Positions 1 through 7,068 of a stretch of 13,239 bases of DNA are shown here, in pieces. The notes under the pieces were generated by a model. It made no database searches. It had not been told where the DNA came from and saw only the letters and a list, made by a program, of their open reading frames with translations. Positions within the stretch are counted from its first letter, which is position 1; every line of letters starts with the position of its first letter. Position numbers and translations under genes: made by a program. The stretch is from contig PJAB01001621.1 of assembly GCA_002887195.1 (NCBI GenBank), positions 1 to 13,239 on the forward strand, given 5' to 3'. This DNA comes from Chrysochromulina parva (Eukaryota > Haptophyta > Prymnesiales > Chrysochromulinaceae).

Positions 1-120
1 GCTGCCACTCGCGTCGCCCGCCACGCTGCCACTCGCGTCGCCCGCCACGCTGCCACTCGCGTCGCCCGCCACGCTGCCACTCGCGTCGCCCGCCACGCTG
101 CCACTCGCGTCGCCCGCCAC
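1..120 (-). repeat. Perfect 24-bp coding minisatellite, five copies
   Basis: Five identical, head-to-tail 24-bp units fill positions 1-120 and touch the window edge, so the true copy number is unknown. Read on the minus strand in the frame of the LON exon they encode the octapeptide VAGDASGS repeated five times, with no frame disruption. Complete identity between units suggests recent expansion or homogenisation. It would form a flexible acidic, Ser/Gly-rich tail after the LON domain. Confidence 0.93.
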
Positions 121-1918
121 CTCCGGCATCGCCCGAGTTCCGCCATCGAGCGCGTCGGCGATCGGCCCGTGGGCGATCTCAAAGGCCGCCTCGTCGCATG
201 GCGTCGCCACGGCGCTCAGGTAACCGCCGCCCGTCGGGTGGAGCGTTCGGTCGTCAATGGCGAGAGGCTCTTCGCCCACGAGCCAGACAACGAGCCGGCG
301 AGCGCCTGTGACTGGGCGCACGCCCTCCTCGATGCGCACGATGCGCGCACGCCGTCCAACTCGAGGAATGACCACGTCATCGATCCGCGTACTGCTCGCC
401 CCCACTCCCCCCACTCCCCTCACTCCCTCCGCGAATCCCGAGGCCGCCACCGCCGCCGGCACCGGCACGGACTGCTCGTTCACCGCAAAGACGCACCCAA
501 ACGACGCGTTCACGAGCAAGGACGACAAGGCCTGCTCGCCGCAACCGCATGCAGCGCCCGCCGCAGCGCCCGTCGCCTCGCGCCGAACGGAAGCCGCTGT
601 GGAAGCCGCCGTGGAGGCGGCGAGGTTATCGAGGAGCGCAAGCCAGCGTGGCTCGAAGAGGTTGAGACGGCGCTCCTCGCCCGCGCGAAGCGGCCGACGC
701 ACCTGTGTGGGGGGACGGAGGAGGGCAAGGCGCCGTGGTGAGCGCACGCGTGCACGCCGACTGTGGAGACGGCGCTCCAAAGCGAGCCGGCTGGCGCACT
801 GTGAAGAAGGGTGTGAAGTTGGGGGTTTCCCCATTTGGCACCAGCGGCGCTCGAGCGATGAGCGTCGGGTCCGTCGAGAAGGTGAAGCGTCGGCGCAGCA
901 GCCGGCCGTCGCGCAGGCCGCGCGCGAGCTCAAGCCCTCGCAGCGCACCTGCATGCAACGAGGGAGGCCATCACTGGCAATCAGTGGCAATTATTGGCAA
1001 TCAGTGGCAATAAGTGGCAATCAGTTGCAATCAGTGGCAATCAGTGGCCATCAATGGCAATCAGCGGCGATGAGTGGTGGTCGAGCGAGTAGTGTACTCC
1101 CAACGAAGATTTCGTCTCGTCTCAGCATCAAACAATGGCAATCAGTTGCAATCAGTGGCAATCAGCGTACTCGCAGCGAGGATTTCGTCTCGTCTTAGCA
1201 ACAGCTCATCCAACACGCGCACGCACAGCAAGAGCACGAGCGCGCCGCCGAATGCGAAGAGCTCCAGTGCCGCGGTCGCGAGCCACGGGATGACGCCGGC
1301 CTCGTCGGCGCCGACGGGCGAGGCAGGCGCTGTGGCGAGGCCGGATAGGCCGGTGAGCAGCACCATCCACCACACCCCCGCGAGCAGCGGCAGCATCTTT
1401 GCCGGGTCGTCGCGCAAGCTCGACGCCACGTTCACGTACGAAGCACGCACCCCGTCCGTGATTCGCCCACCCTTGAGAGCAAGCTGCACGGCACGCCACA
1501 GGCGCTCGCCGTCTGCGACGGCGCCGGCCGCGCGCAGCCTCGCGACCAAGTCCCTTGCCTTGGCATCGCCGAGCACGATGGGCACGCCCAGCTCGGCCGC
1601 GCCGCGCACAGCTGCGGCAAAGTCTGCGCCGTACCGCAGCTGCTCGCCGTTGCCTTGCTCGTCCGTGCGCAGCAAGCATTCTAGGCGCTCCTGATCCAAC
1701 TCGATGATCACGACGTCTGGCCGCGATTGAGCGATGAGCGCCGACACTTCGGCAGATGATCTGCATGGCGTGTGTGCGGTGCCGATTACAAGGAGCTCTC
1801 GCGAGCCGCTGGCGACGGTGCCGACGCATGGAAGCGTATTGAAGCGCGAGATTTGCGGCTGTCGTGATAGTGCGGCGGCGGCGACAACGAGAAGAGTCAG
1901 AAGGGCCAGTCTCGCCAT
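1..1918 (-). CDS. TraB-like domain fused to LON substrate-binding domain, partial (C-terminus off the left edge)
   Basis: Proposed exons on the minus strand are 1918-1171, 948-800 and 702-<1; the phases (1, then 0) agree at both junctions and no stop interrupts, giving at least 533 aa. Residues 1-18 (MARLALLTLLVVAAAALS) form a signal or transit leader. Residues 41-123 resemble the TraB/PrgY family: LLVIGTAH (42-49), DVVIIELDQERLE (68-80) and GVPIVLGDAKARD (111-123). Hydrophobic segments follow at about 176-195 and 213-233, then an RRDEILA motif at the first exon end. Exons 2-3 supply a LON N-terminal (PUA-like) domain: TPFFT|VRRPLRAGEERRLNLFEPRWLAL, then FGCVFAVN and VGRRARIVRIEEG. TraB proteins are membrane proteins often implicated in peptide or signal processing; LON-N domains bind substrate. 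No protease or ATPase domain is visible. The start is the first in-frame ATG. The fusion is inferred from splicing; two adjacent genes remain possible. Confidence 0.66.
703..799 (-). other. Intron 2 of the TraB-LON gene, 97 bp, with a copy of the next exon at its start
   Basis: The donor is ACA|GTGCGCC and the acceptor CACACAG|GTGCGTC, joining codons in phase 0 so that TPFFT runs directly into VRRPLRAGEE of the LON domain. The first ~40 nt of the intron resemble the first ~40 nt of the downstream exon: GTGCGCCAGCCGGCTCGC against GTGCGTCGGCCGCTTCGC. An exact 13-mer lies further in (forward positions 664-676 in the exon and 766-778 in the intron). The offset of 102 is close to the intron length. 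Confidence 0.75.
971..1080 (+). repeat. 10-bp minisatellite (tcagtggcaa), about 11 units
   Basis: Eleven consecutive 10-bp units in register, consensus tcagtggcaa, with occasional substitutions (ttattggcaa, tcaatggcaa, tcagcggcga). On the coding strand it reads TTGCCACTGA. A further ~3.5 units occur at 1131-1166. It lies wholly within the deduced intron 949-1170. Confidence 0.92.
1094..1127 (-). repeat. Duplicated exon end (ghost exon segment) inside intron 1 of the TraB-LON gene
   Basis: These 34 bp match 30 of 34 positions of 1167-1200, which spans the end of the TraB exon and its donor GTAC. The copies are 73 bp apart and separated by the same 10-bp minisatellite. In the TraB frame the real copy reads LRRDEILAAST and the ghost LRRDEIFVGST, so three of the four differences change the residue. 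It could be a relic of a tandem duplication or an alternative exon end. Confidence 0.75.
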
Positions 1919-2022
1919 TCTCTGTCTTCTCTTCACAGCGACGATCTTTGAATAGAAAAACCTTTTCGGATACCGATCTCTCCAGATCCGTTTGATTGTG
2001 GTTATTTCCCACCTCCCCGTGA

Positions 2023-4106
2023 TCAGGTACTAGAGTCCCGGCGAATAGTGCCGTAGTTGATCACTGACGGTGCGCATGCATCGGGCGCCATATCGGGCGC
2101 GTCCGAGGCGGGCGCGTTGGGCGCAAGCCGAAGCGTGCCGTCGTCGGCGCGCCGTCCAAGTAGCGGCACTCGCGTGCCCGTCCACTGGCACAAGCACATG
2201 TCGCAATCGCCTTCGTGTTCCGCGCGCTCGGTTCGGCGATCCTCGGCCTTCGCCGCACAGTTGATGGCGATGAAGCCGGCGACGACGGCGGCGGCGGCGG
2301 CGAGTGAGGTCACTCGTGGCGCTTGTGGATCGACGAGCCATGCACGAGGCAGGACAAGGTCGGACACGATGGCGAGCGGCACCTGCAAGGGGCGACGGTG
2401 ACACTCAGGGTAATCAAGAGTATTCATGCGTAATCAAGGGTATACTCAGCGGCACCTGCATCCTGCAAGAGGCGACGTTGACACGCGCAGGAGCACTCGC
2501 GCGAGGCAATCAGCGTCGCAATCAGCGTCGCAATCAGGAAGCCAGTCAGCGAGACGCATCGAGCCTCAATCGTCATCAGAGGTCATCAGAGGTCATCAGA
2601 GGTCATCAGAGGTCATCAGAGGTCATCAGAGACGCATCGAGCCTCAATCGTCATCAGAGGTCATCGACGGCAATTGAAGTGGCGAGCGTCACCGTGAGCG
2701 CGAGGCCAACCGTAGCCACGCTAGGAGAGGTGAGCAGCACTGCAGTCGCCCAGAGGTATTCCGAGAGTACATTATCGAGGAGACCCTGAAGCAATTGACA
2801 GGGGGAACGGTCTTCATCAAGGGTATTCACAGGGGGAACGGTCTTCATCAAGGGTATTCAGAGCACGCCATCAGATCGCAAGGAGACGACACACATAGCT
2901 GTGAGCGTCAGCTCGCCATCCCATCACATCCAATGGCCATCAATGAGCAGCAGTAGCCAGGAGTGGTCGTCATTGGCCATCAGGAGCCAGCAGCTGCAAG
3001 CAAGTAGCCATCAGTAGCCAGCCCACCTTGAGAACAATGAGCCCAAACACCGTGAATGTGAGCGCACTCACGTCCTCGACCGCGGTCACATGCAGCAGCG
3101 CGATCAGAGGCCCAAACAGGAGAAAGGTCGTCACCCCCAGGAAGCCAAAGAAGAGGGACAGGTCGGGCGGCTCGAGCTTGCGGATGAGCACCTGTACTCG
3201 GGGGCAATCAAGGGCCATCAAGGGCAATCAACGGCAATCAAGGGCAATCAAGGGCAATCAAGGGCAATTGAGGGCCATCAGGCGCCATCAGGGGCCATCA
3301 GCCCGGGCGGCTCGAGCTCGGAGGTGCAGCACCGTGTACACGGCATACAGCACAGCGCCCAGCAGGCAGACCGCGTCACCTATGAATGAATGGCTCGGCC
3401 CACCTTTATCGCTTTCGCCGCTGCCGCCGTCGCCACCGCCGTCGCCACCGCCGCCGCCGACGCCGACGCTGCCTCCACCGCCGCCTCCGCCGCCGCCGCC
3501 ACCTTCGAAGTCGCTGTCCTTGAGGGCCGTGAGCCCATTGCCAAGCCAGCACAGACCGACGCCGACGAGCTTGAGGGGCGTTGGTGCCTCGCCGAGCCAA
3601 CGGACGGAGAGAAGGAGGGTGAAGGCTGAGGAGGATGAGGAGATGACCGTGGAGGAGGTGATCGACGTGAGCGACATCGAAATGTTGTACGTACAGTTCG
3701 CCGCGAACCAGATGGGAGCGATCATCGCGCCCGCGCGTGCAGCCCGTTGCACGGGCGCCGAAAAATACCATGCCGCTATGGTCCTCGGCGGCTCGTATGG
3801 ACGCTCACCATGGCTCTCGCACGCCGCGTGCATGGTGGCCACACTCGGATCTTCGCTCTCGGAGCGGCCAGCACAATATCGTGTACCGATCCGTCGGCGT
3901 GCAGCGTCCAGAAGCAGCTTGATGGGAATGAGCACCGCGAACAGGCTGTTGCCAAGCCACGTGAGAAAGACAGGTTTATTGAAATTCTCGGCCGTAAAGA
4001 TGGCCTGCACCAAGACGCTGCTGGCCGACCAATCCACAGCCACGAGGAGGATGCAGATCACACCAACGGTCCAAGACGTCACCTTCCACTCGCGCAAGGG
4101 GGACAT
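2023..4106 (-). CDS. SLC35F5-type drug/metabolite (EamA) transporter
   Basis: Four minus-strand exons, 4106-3333, 3191-3027, 2785-2693 and 2382-2023, join in phase 0 throughout to give 463 aa. The sequence follows the SLC35F5 family in order: GVICILLVAVDWSASSVL (15-32) with ENFNKPVFLTW (40-50), APIWFAANCTYNISMSLTSI (130-149), SSTVISSSSSAFTLLLS (151-167), LVGVGLCWLGNGLTAL (180-195), GDAVCLLGAVLYAVYT (243-258), VLIRKLEPPDLSLFFGFLGV (259-278), GLLDNVLSEYLWATAVLLTS (314-333) and VPLAIVSDLVLPRAWLVDP (345-363). About ten membrane helices are expected. Relatives move nucleotide sugars or other small metabolites across endomembranes; the substrate cannot be read here. The loop at 201-230 is a Gly-rich tract. 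The last exon adds a hydrophilic tail with a GDCDMCLCQWTG cysteine cluster. Start is the first ATG in frame. Exons are certain as family members; exact splice sites are deduced. Confidence 0.86.
2383..2692 (-). other. Intron 3 of the SLC35F5-type gene, 310 bp, exon copy at its start
   Basis: The donor is CTCACG|GTGACG and the acceptor TTGCAG|GTGCCG (phase 0), reconstituting GLALT|VPLAIVSDL. The intron begins GTGACGCTCGCCA while the next exon begins GTGCCGCTCGCCA, 12 of 13 identical. A third, internal copy of the acceptor region (agcggcacctgca, 2375-2387 and again 2448-2460) lies 73 bp away. The rest is minisatellite. Confidence 0.78.
2507..2665 (+). repeat. Composite minisatellites in intron 3 of the SLC35F5-type gene
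   Basis: Two and a half units of a 12-bp repeat (caatcagcgtcg) occupy 2507-2538. A 37-bp block at 2551-2587 recurs exactly at 2629-2665. Between them is a decamer array with five perfect units ggtcatcaga (2581-2630). The layered repeats indicate several rounds of duplication. Confidence 0.9.
2786..3026 (-). other. Intron 2 of the SLC35F5-type gene, 241 bp
   Basis: The donor is CTCAAG|GTGGGC and the acceptor TTGCTTCAG|GGTCTC, phase 0, joining FGLIVLK to GLLDNVLSEYLW as expected for the family. It contains degenerate tcagtagcca-like repeats (about 2935-3020) and the 31-bp direct repeat at 2798-2859. No copy of the flanking exons is evident. Confidence 0.8.
2798..2859 (+). repeat. Perfect 31-bp tandem repeat, two copies
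   Basis: Positions 2798-2828 and 2829-2859 are identical and adjacent. They lie inside intron 2 of the SLC35F5-type gene, close to its acceptor, and consist of the segment from acaggggg to gggtattc. Confidence 0.95.
3192..3332 (-). other. Intron 1 of the SLC35F5-type gene, 141 bp, with a copy of the next exon at its start
   Basis: The donor is TACACG|GTGCTG and the acceptor GTACAG|GTGCTC, phase 0, joining LYAVYT to VLIRKLEPPD. The intron start and the exon start share GTGCT and an exact 15-mer (forward 3164-3178 in the exon, 3304-3318 in the intron) at an offset of 140, matching the intron length. The interior is a 10-bp minisatellite. Confidence 0.85.
3201..3300 (+). repeat. 10-bp minisatellite (agggcaatca), ten units
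   Basis: Ten consecutive 10-bp units in perfect register, consensus agggcaatca, grading into ggggccatca at the right end. It fills most of intron 1 of the SLC35F5-type gene. On the coding strand the unit reads TGATTGCCCT, closely related to the repeat in the TraB-LON intron. Confidence 0.95.
3415..3505 (-). repeat. Trinucleotide-rich tract encoding a poly-Gly loop
   Basis: A ccg/cca-rich stretch that on the minus strand encodes an unbroken Gly run and then GVGGGGGDGGGDGGSG in the loop after the fourth or fifth membrane helix of the SLC35F5-type transporter. It keeps frame, so it is a length-variable linker rather than a disruption. Confidence 0.85.
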
Positions 4107-4676
4107 CCTCCACACCAAAGAAAGCAAAGTTTCACACCTCACACTGTGAAAGGGTTTTCCCTCTTTTCCCTCTGGTAGGAGAGAAATCGACACACGCGAA
4201 CGACCACCGAACGAAACACTGCCACGCAGCAGTCGCGTCGCATATGGTGAGTCGCTCAGTCCGTGTGCTGGGGGTGGGGCGTGTGTCACCACACACTCAA
4301 GCGGGCATCTCCGATTCAAACTCCCCAACCGTACTTCAGGGGTCCCGCAAATTGGTTGGAGCTTGTTGAGTTATAAATATCTCTCAATACGTGAGTCCAG
4401 TTAACCCGAAGAATACTCATCCACGTTCGTCAAGCACCTCCACTGAGGACACGTGCAAACTCCGCTGCTCTCGCCTCTCCATCGCCGAGACGCTTACCGT
4501 CATGCGCGTGGGGTGCACTCCTCGTCCTCCCAATGCCGTGAGGGCGCATGCCTCAGGAACGTCCTTGAGGATGGTACGCGTAACGGTCCGGAAGGGAAGG
4601 TCCCAACGTGGCAGATCAGAGGGGATCGGTCCAGATTGTATCTGGATCTCCGACATGAAACCGGGGGTGAAGTGCC
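4107..4676. other. Intergenic region: 3' flank of the plastid-protein gene and 5' flank of the SLC35F5-type gene
   Basis: No convincing coding frame. An AT-rich box TATAAATA at 4372-4379 (TATTTATA on the minus strand) could be a promoter element of the transporter gene, about 270 bp before its ATG. The open frame upstream of that ATG has no earlier Met, so the translated start is kept at 4106. No repeats of the intronic type were seen here. Confidence 0.45.
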
Positions 4677-5303
4677 TCACTTCTTGTCGAAGACACGGCC
4701 CGCGATGGTCTGGGTGCCCACCGTGCCCGTGTACCCAAGCGGTTCGCCCGGGAAGTTGAAGTTCTCGACCACGGCGAAGCTCCGTGCAGCGGCCTCGATG
4801 ATCGCCTGGAGCGTGCTCTTGTCGGCCTTCGAGCCGATGGTCTTGAGCTGCTGCAGCGTCGCTAGAACCGAGCGCTGGCGCTGGGAGAGCGGCAGGGTCA
4901 TCGTCATCGACGAGACCTCCTTCGTCATCTCGGCGATCAGGTCGTCGATGGTGTCGAGCGAGCACTCCTCCTCGAGGCACTTGGCGGCGGCATCCTCGAC
5001 GCCCATCATCGGGATGGAGGCGGCGCGCGTCGGCGCGCGCGCAACGAATGGAGCGAGCACGAAGCCTGCGGCACACGCAACGGGAGGCGTAAGTGGACAT
5101 GGCTCAACGGGGATGCCCCTCACATTGCTCGAGGGAGATTTTGAGCGCGCGCGCTGCTCATGGGACGTGAGGGAAGATGGTTGGGAAAGGGCGTGACCCG
5201 CCCGGGAGCGGTCTGTCAACGCTCGTTGCAAATGGGTTAACAAGCGAGGCTCACCGTTGGCGACCGAGAGGAGCGCGACGAAGAGTGCGAGAAAGGCTTG
5301 CAT
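4677..5303 (-). CDS. Plastid-targeted protein of unknown function
   Basis: Two minus-strand exons, 5303-5255 and 5065-4677, give 145 aa. The 189-bp intron has a canonical donor G|GTGAGC and acceptor GCCGCAG|GC in phase 1. Splicing joins MQAFLALFVALLSVANG to FVLAPFVARAPTRAAS: a signal peptide followed by a Phe at the cleavage point and an Arg/Ala-rich transit segment, the usual bipartite leader for complex plastids. The mature part (from about residue 36) has CLEEECSLDTIDDLIAEM (46-63), an acidic helix with two Cys, an amphipathic stretch RSVLATLQQLKTI (81-93), and a conserved-looking end ARSFAVVENFNFPGEPLGYTG (110-130). I do not recognise the family; I infer only a small soluble plastid protein. 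The intron lacks minisatellites and exon copies, unlike its neighbours. Confidence 0.8.
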   Translation of the reverse strand: MQAFLALFVALLSVANGEPRLLTHLQRALTDRSRAGHALSQPSSLTSHEQRARSKSPSSNVRGIPVEPCPLTPPVACAAGFVLAPFVARAPTRAASIPMMGVEDAAAKCLEEECSLDTIDDLIAEMTKEVSSMTMTLPLSQRQRSVLATLQQLKTIGSKADKSTLQAIIEAAARSFAVVENFNFPGEPLGYTGTVGTQTIAGRVFDKK

Positions 5304-5429
5304 GTGTATGATGATGACAGACGCCTTTTTCGTCACTTCTGAGACAAATTGACGAATCGCCTTGATGAGTGCCTATTATGGGACACCCGATCACGGTCAG
5401 GGAGGCACACGCCCAAGCACGCCCAGTCC

Positions 5430-5869
5430 TCACGCACTCGCGAACGCGCTGCGGATCGCCGCCTTGGCAGCGAGATGGGAGGCGGCGCGCTCGACGCACG
5501 AGCGCACGTACTCGAGCCGCTCGCTCGTCTTGAGTTTTCCGAGCGCGAGTGAGCGCTGAAAGGCTGGGAGCGAGGTGCAAGCGGCGAAGCTGAGCATCTG
5601 CACCTCCGCCGACGCCTCGTCCTCCACTCCCCACAAGCCGTAGAGCCGCTCGAGCGTCGTCGCGGGCGCCTGGTCCAAATGATACGAGCAAAGCTCCTCG
5701 AACATCTGTTCGCGTGCCTCGTCGAGAGGCTGCTGCTGCGGCGGCGGTGGCGGCGGCTGCGGTGGTGGCGGCGGCTGCAGCGGCTGTGGCTGCCGCTGCT
5801 GCTGTTGCTCCTGTTGCTGCTGCCATGCCGCTGGCTTGTAAACCCAGCGCTCCAGCGGCTCTAGCGCCT

Positions 5870-5900
<31 letters not shown>

Positions 5901-6608
5901 ATGATGTTCCTGCAGATCCCGCTGCTGCTTCGGCTGATCCAGATCCTGCTGCTGTGACGGCTGCGGGCGCGAGAACGTGGTGCCGTCCTCTGGTCGCGCG
6001 CCCTCCATCGCCTCGCCCTTATTTGGATAGTGCGGTGTTGTCCCTGTCCATCCCTTCGGGAGCCTGGCGGCGATCTCATCTCGTGTTTGCGTACTCACCA
6101 CCGCCTTGGTGAGACCGATGCGGAGCGCCTCATGTCGCGCGGCGGCGGCGCGCAGCTCCAACACAAGACCCTCGAACTCTGCGTCCTCGTCCTGAGCTCG
6201 CTCGTCCACGGCGGGTCGGCAGCCACGCGCCACGAAGTAGCGACCACCTTTGCTCTCGACGCGCTCAATGTGGACTCGTCCCACGGCGAGTACGTCAATC
6301 TGCGCACCGATCTTGCGCCGGCGGATCTCGCGCACTTCGAGGAGCGTCGAGATGGAGAGCACGTTCTTGTAGGGCGACGTGATGAGCGCACCAATGCACC
6401 CAAACTGAGCTGCCTCGAGCGCTGCGAGCTCCTCAGCACTCTCGACGACCATCCTGCGTGACTCGCCCGGGAGCAGCAAGCCGCACTTGTCCATCGGCAT
6501 GTGGAGCAACGGAAGCGTTCCTGTGCGTGCGCTCACCCAGTCCCCTGCGTGCATCCTGAGCTGTGCGGCGCGTGGCAACGAGAGCGAAGCAATGGTGAGG
6601 AGCAGCAT
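5430..6608 (-). CDS. LON substrate-binding-domain protein with a His/Gln/Pro-rich insert
   Basis: Single-exon gene of 392 aa; ATG 6608 begins a hydrophobic leader (MLLLTIASLSLPRAAQL), whereas the open frame upstream lacks a Met. Residues 31-118 match the LON N-terminal/PUA-like fold: TLPLLHMPMDKCGLLLPGES, FGCIGALI (69-76), and LLEVREIRRRKIGAQIDVLAVGRVHIERVE in pieces over 89-118. A second part, AEVQMLSFAACTSLPAF with TSERLEYV (334-368), resembles the helical end of LON-N proteins. Between them (about 214-300) is a low-complexity insert with an eight-His run, Gln runs and poly-Pro. No ATPase or Ser-Lys protease domain is present, so this is not a Lon protease; relatives are stand-alone, often organellar, proteins of uncertain role. 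It is related in its core to the LON part of the gene at the left edge. Confidence 0.85.
5715..5945 (-). repeat. Trinucleotide tracts encoding poly-Pro, poly-Gln and poly-His
   Basis: On the forward strand this is a succession of ggc/ggt, ctg and gat runs; atg/gat units near 5881-5906 encode eight consecutive His on the minus strand. All runs are in frame within the LON-domain protein and look like slippage-expanded codon repeats. Confidence 0.88.
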
Positions 6609-7068
6609 GCTGCGTGGGCGAGAGTCGAGCGACGGTGATGAACCAGATATGAAGCACGTGCTTGTGGAAAAGCGCCAACACGGCTCGCTAGATCTTTGCA
6701 CGTGGAAGCACCTCAGGGGGGTGTGGACGGAAGAGTAGCGAAGGGAGAGAGGTGCGCGAAGCCGAAAGACGACAAGTCCGCAGGGAAGAAATCTGATCAG
6801 CGAGGTCTGTCGCAATTTTCGAAATCCTGAACGCCCATCACAGTAGCCCCTTGTAGTTGCTCCCACCCCTTGCAGTGTTTGCGAACACACAAGTTAAGTC
6901 AAGTCTTTACAAATCAAGTCAATTCTATCATTAAAACAACAGACAACCGAATGGAATCCTAACGAATGTGCTCTGGCGGCCAGTAGTGGTGCAAGGGACT
7001 GGCCTTGAGTTGACTTGCCTTGCCTTTGCTTGCTTGCTTGCTTGCTTGCCTTGGCTTGTGAGTTGCGC
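6609..7068. other. Bidirectional intergenic region between the LON-domain gene and the msrA-type gene
   Basis: The two genes diverge from here, so both promoters should lie within these 460 bp. It includes an AT-richer block at about 6890-6960 and a (ttgc)n microsatellite at about 7027-7050, just upstream of the MsrA start. No coding frame or RNA gene was recognised. Confidence 0.5.

Larger units (their letters stand above)
949..1170 (-). other. Intron 1 of the TraB-LON gene, 222 bp, minisatellite-filled
   Basis: The donor is GCGA|GTACGC after the RRDEILAA coding end, and the acceptor is ATGCAG|GTGCGC; both are phase 1, creating a Ser codon at the junction. Without splicing the TraB frame runs into a stop inside the repeat at 1142. 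The intron contains two runs of a 10-bp repeat and a second copy of the exon end (1094-1127). The splice is deduced, not confirmed by transcript data. Confidence 0.6.

Noticed and set aside
257..1198. Long plus-strand open frame of 313 codons over the left-edge gene
   Set aside because: It runs antisense through the LON exons and translates the intronic minisatellite (repeated QSVAISGNQ). It is Arg/Ser-rich with no family resemblance, while the minus strand shows clear LON and TraB motifs.
971..3300. Possible CRISPR arrays because of regular short repeats
   Set aside because: Units are directly adjacent with no unique spacers, they lie in introns, and the surrounding genes are eukaryotic.
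3028..4149. Plus-strand frame of 373 codons across the transporter gene
   Set aside because: Antisense to SLC35F5-type exons with obvious family motifs; its own sequence is repeat translation and poly-Pro.
4391..4759. Small plus-strand gene downstream of the TATAAATA box
   Set aside because: The frame overlaps the 3' end of the plastid-protein gene antisense and shows no recognisable or low-entropy protein features.
5066..5254. Exon-copy or minisatellite origin for the intron of the plastid-protein gene
   Set aside because: The intron start (GTGAGCCTCG) and the next exon start (GCTTCGTGCTC) show no alignment, and no repeat array is present; it looks like an ordinary intron.
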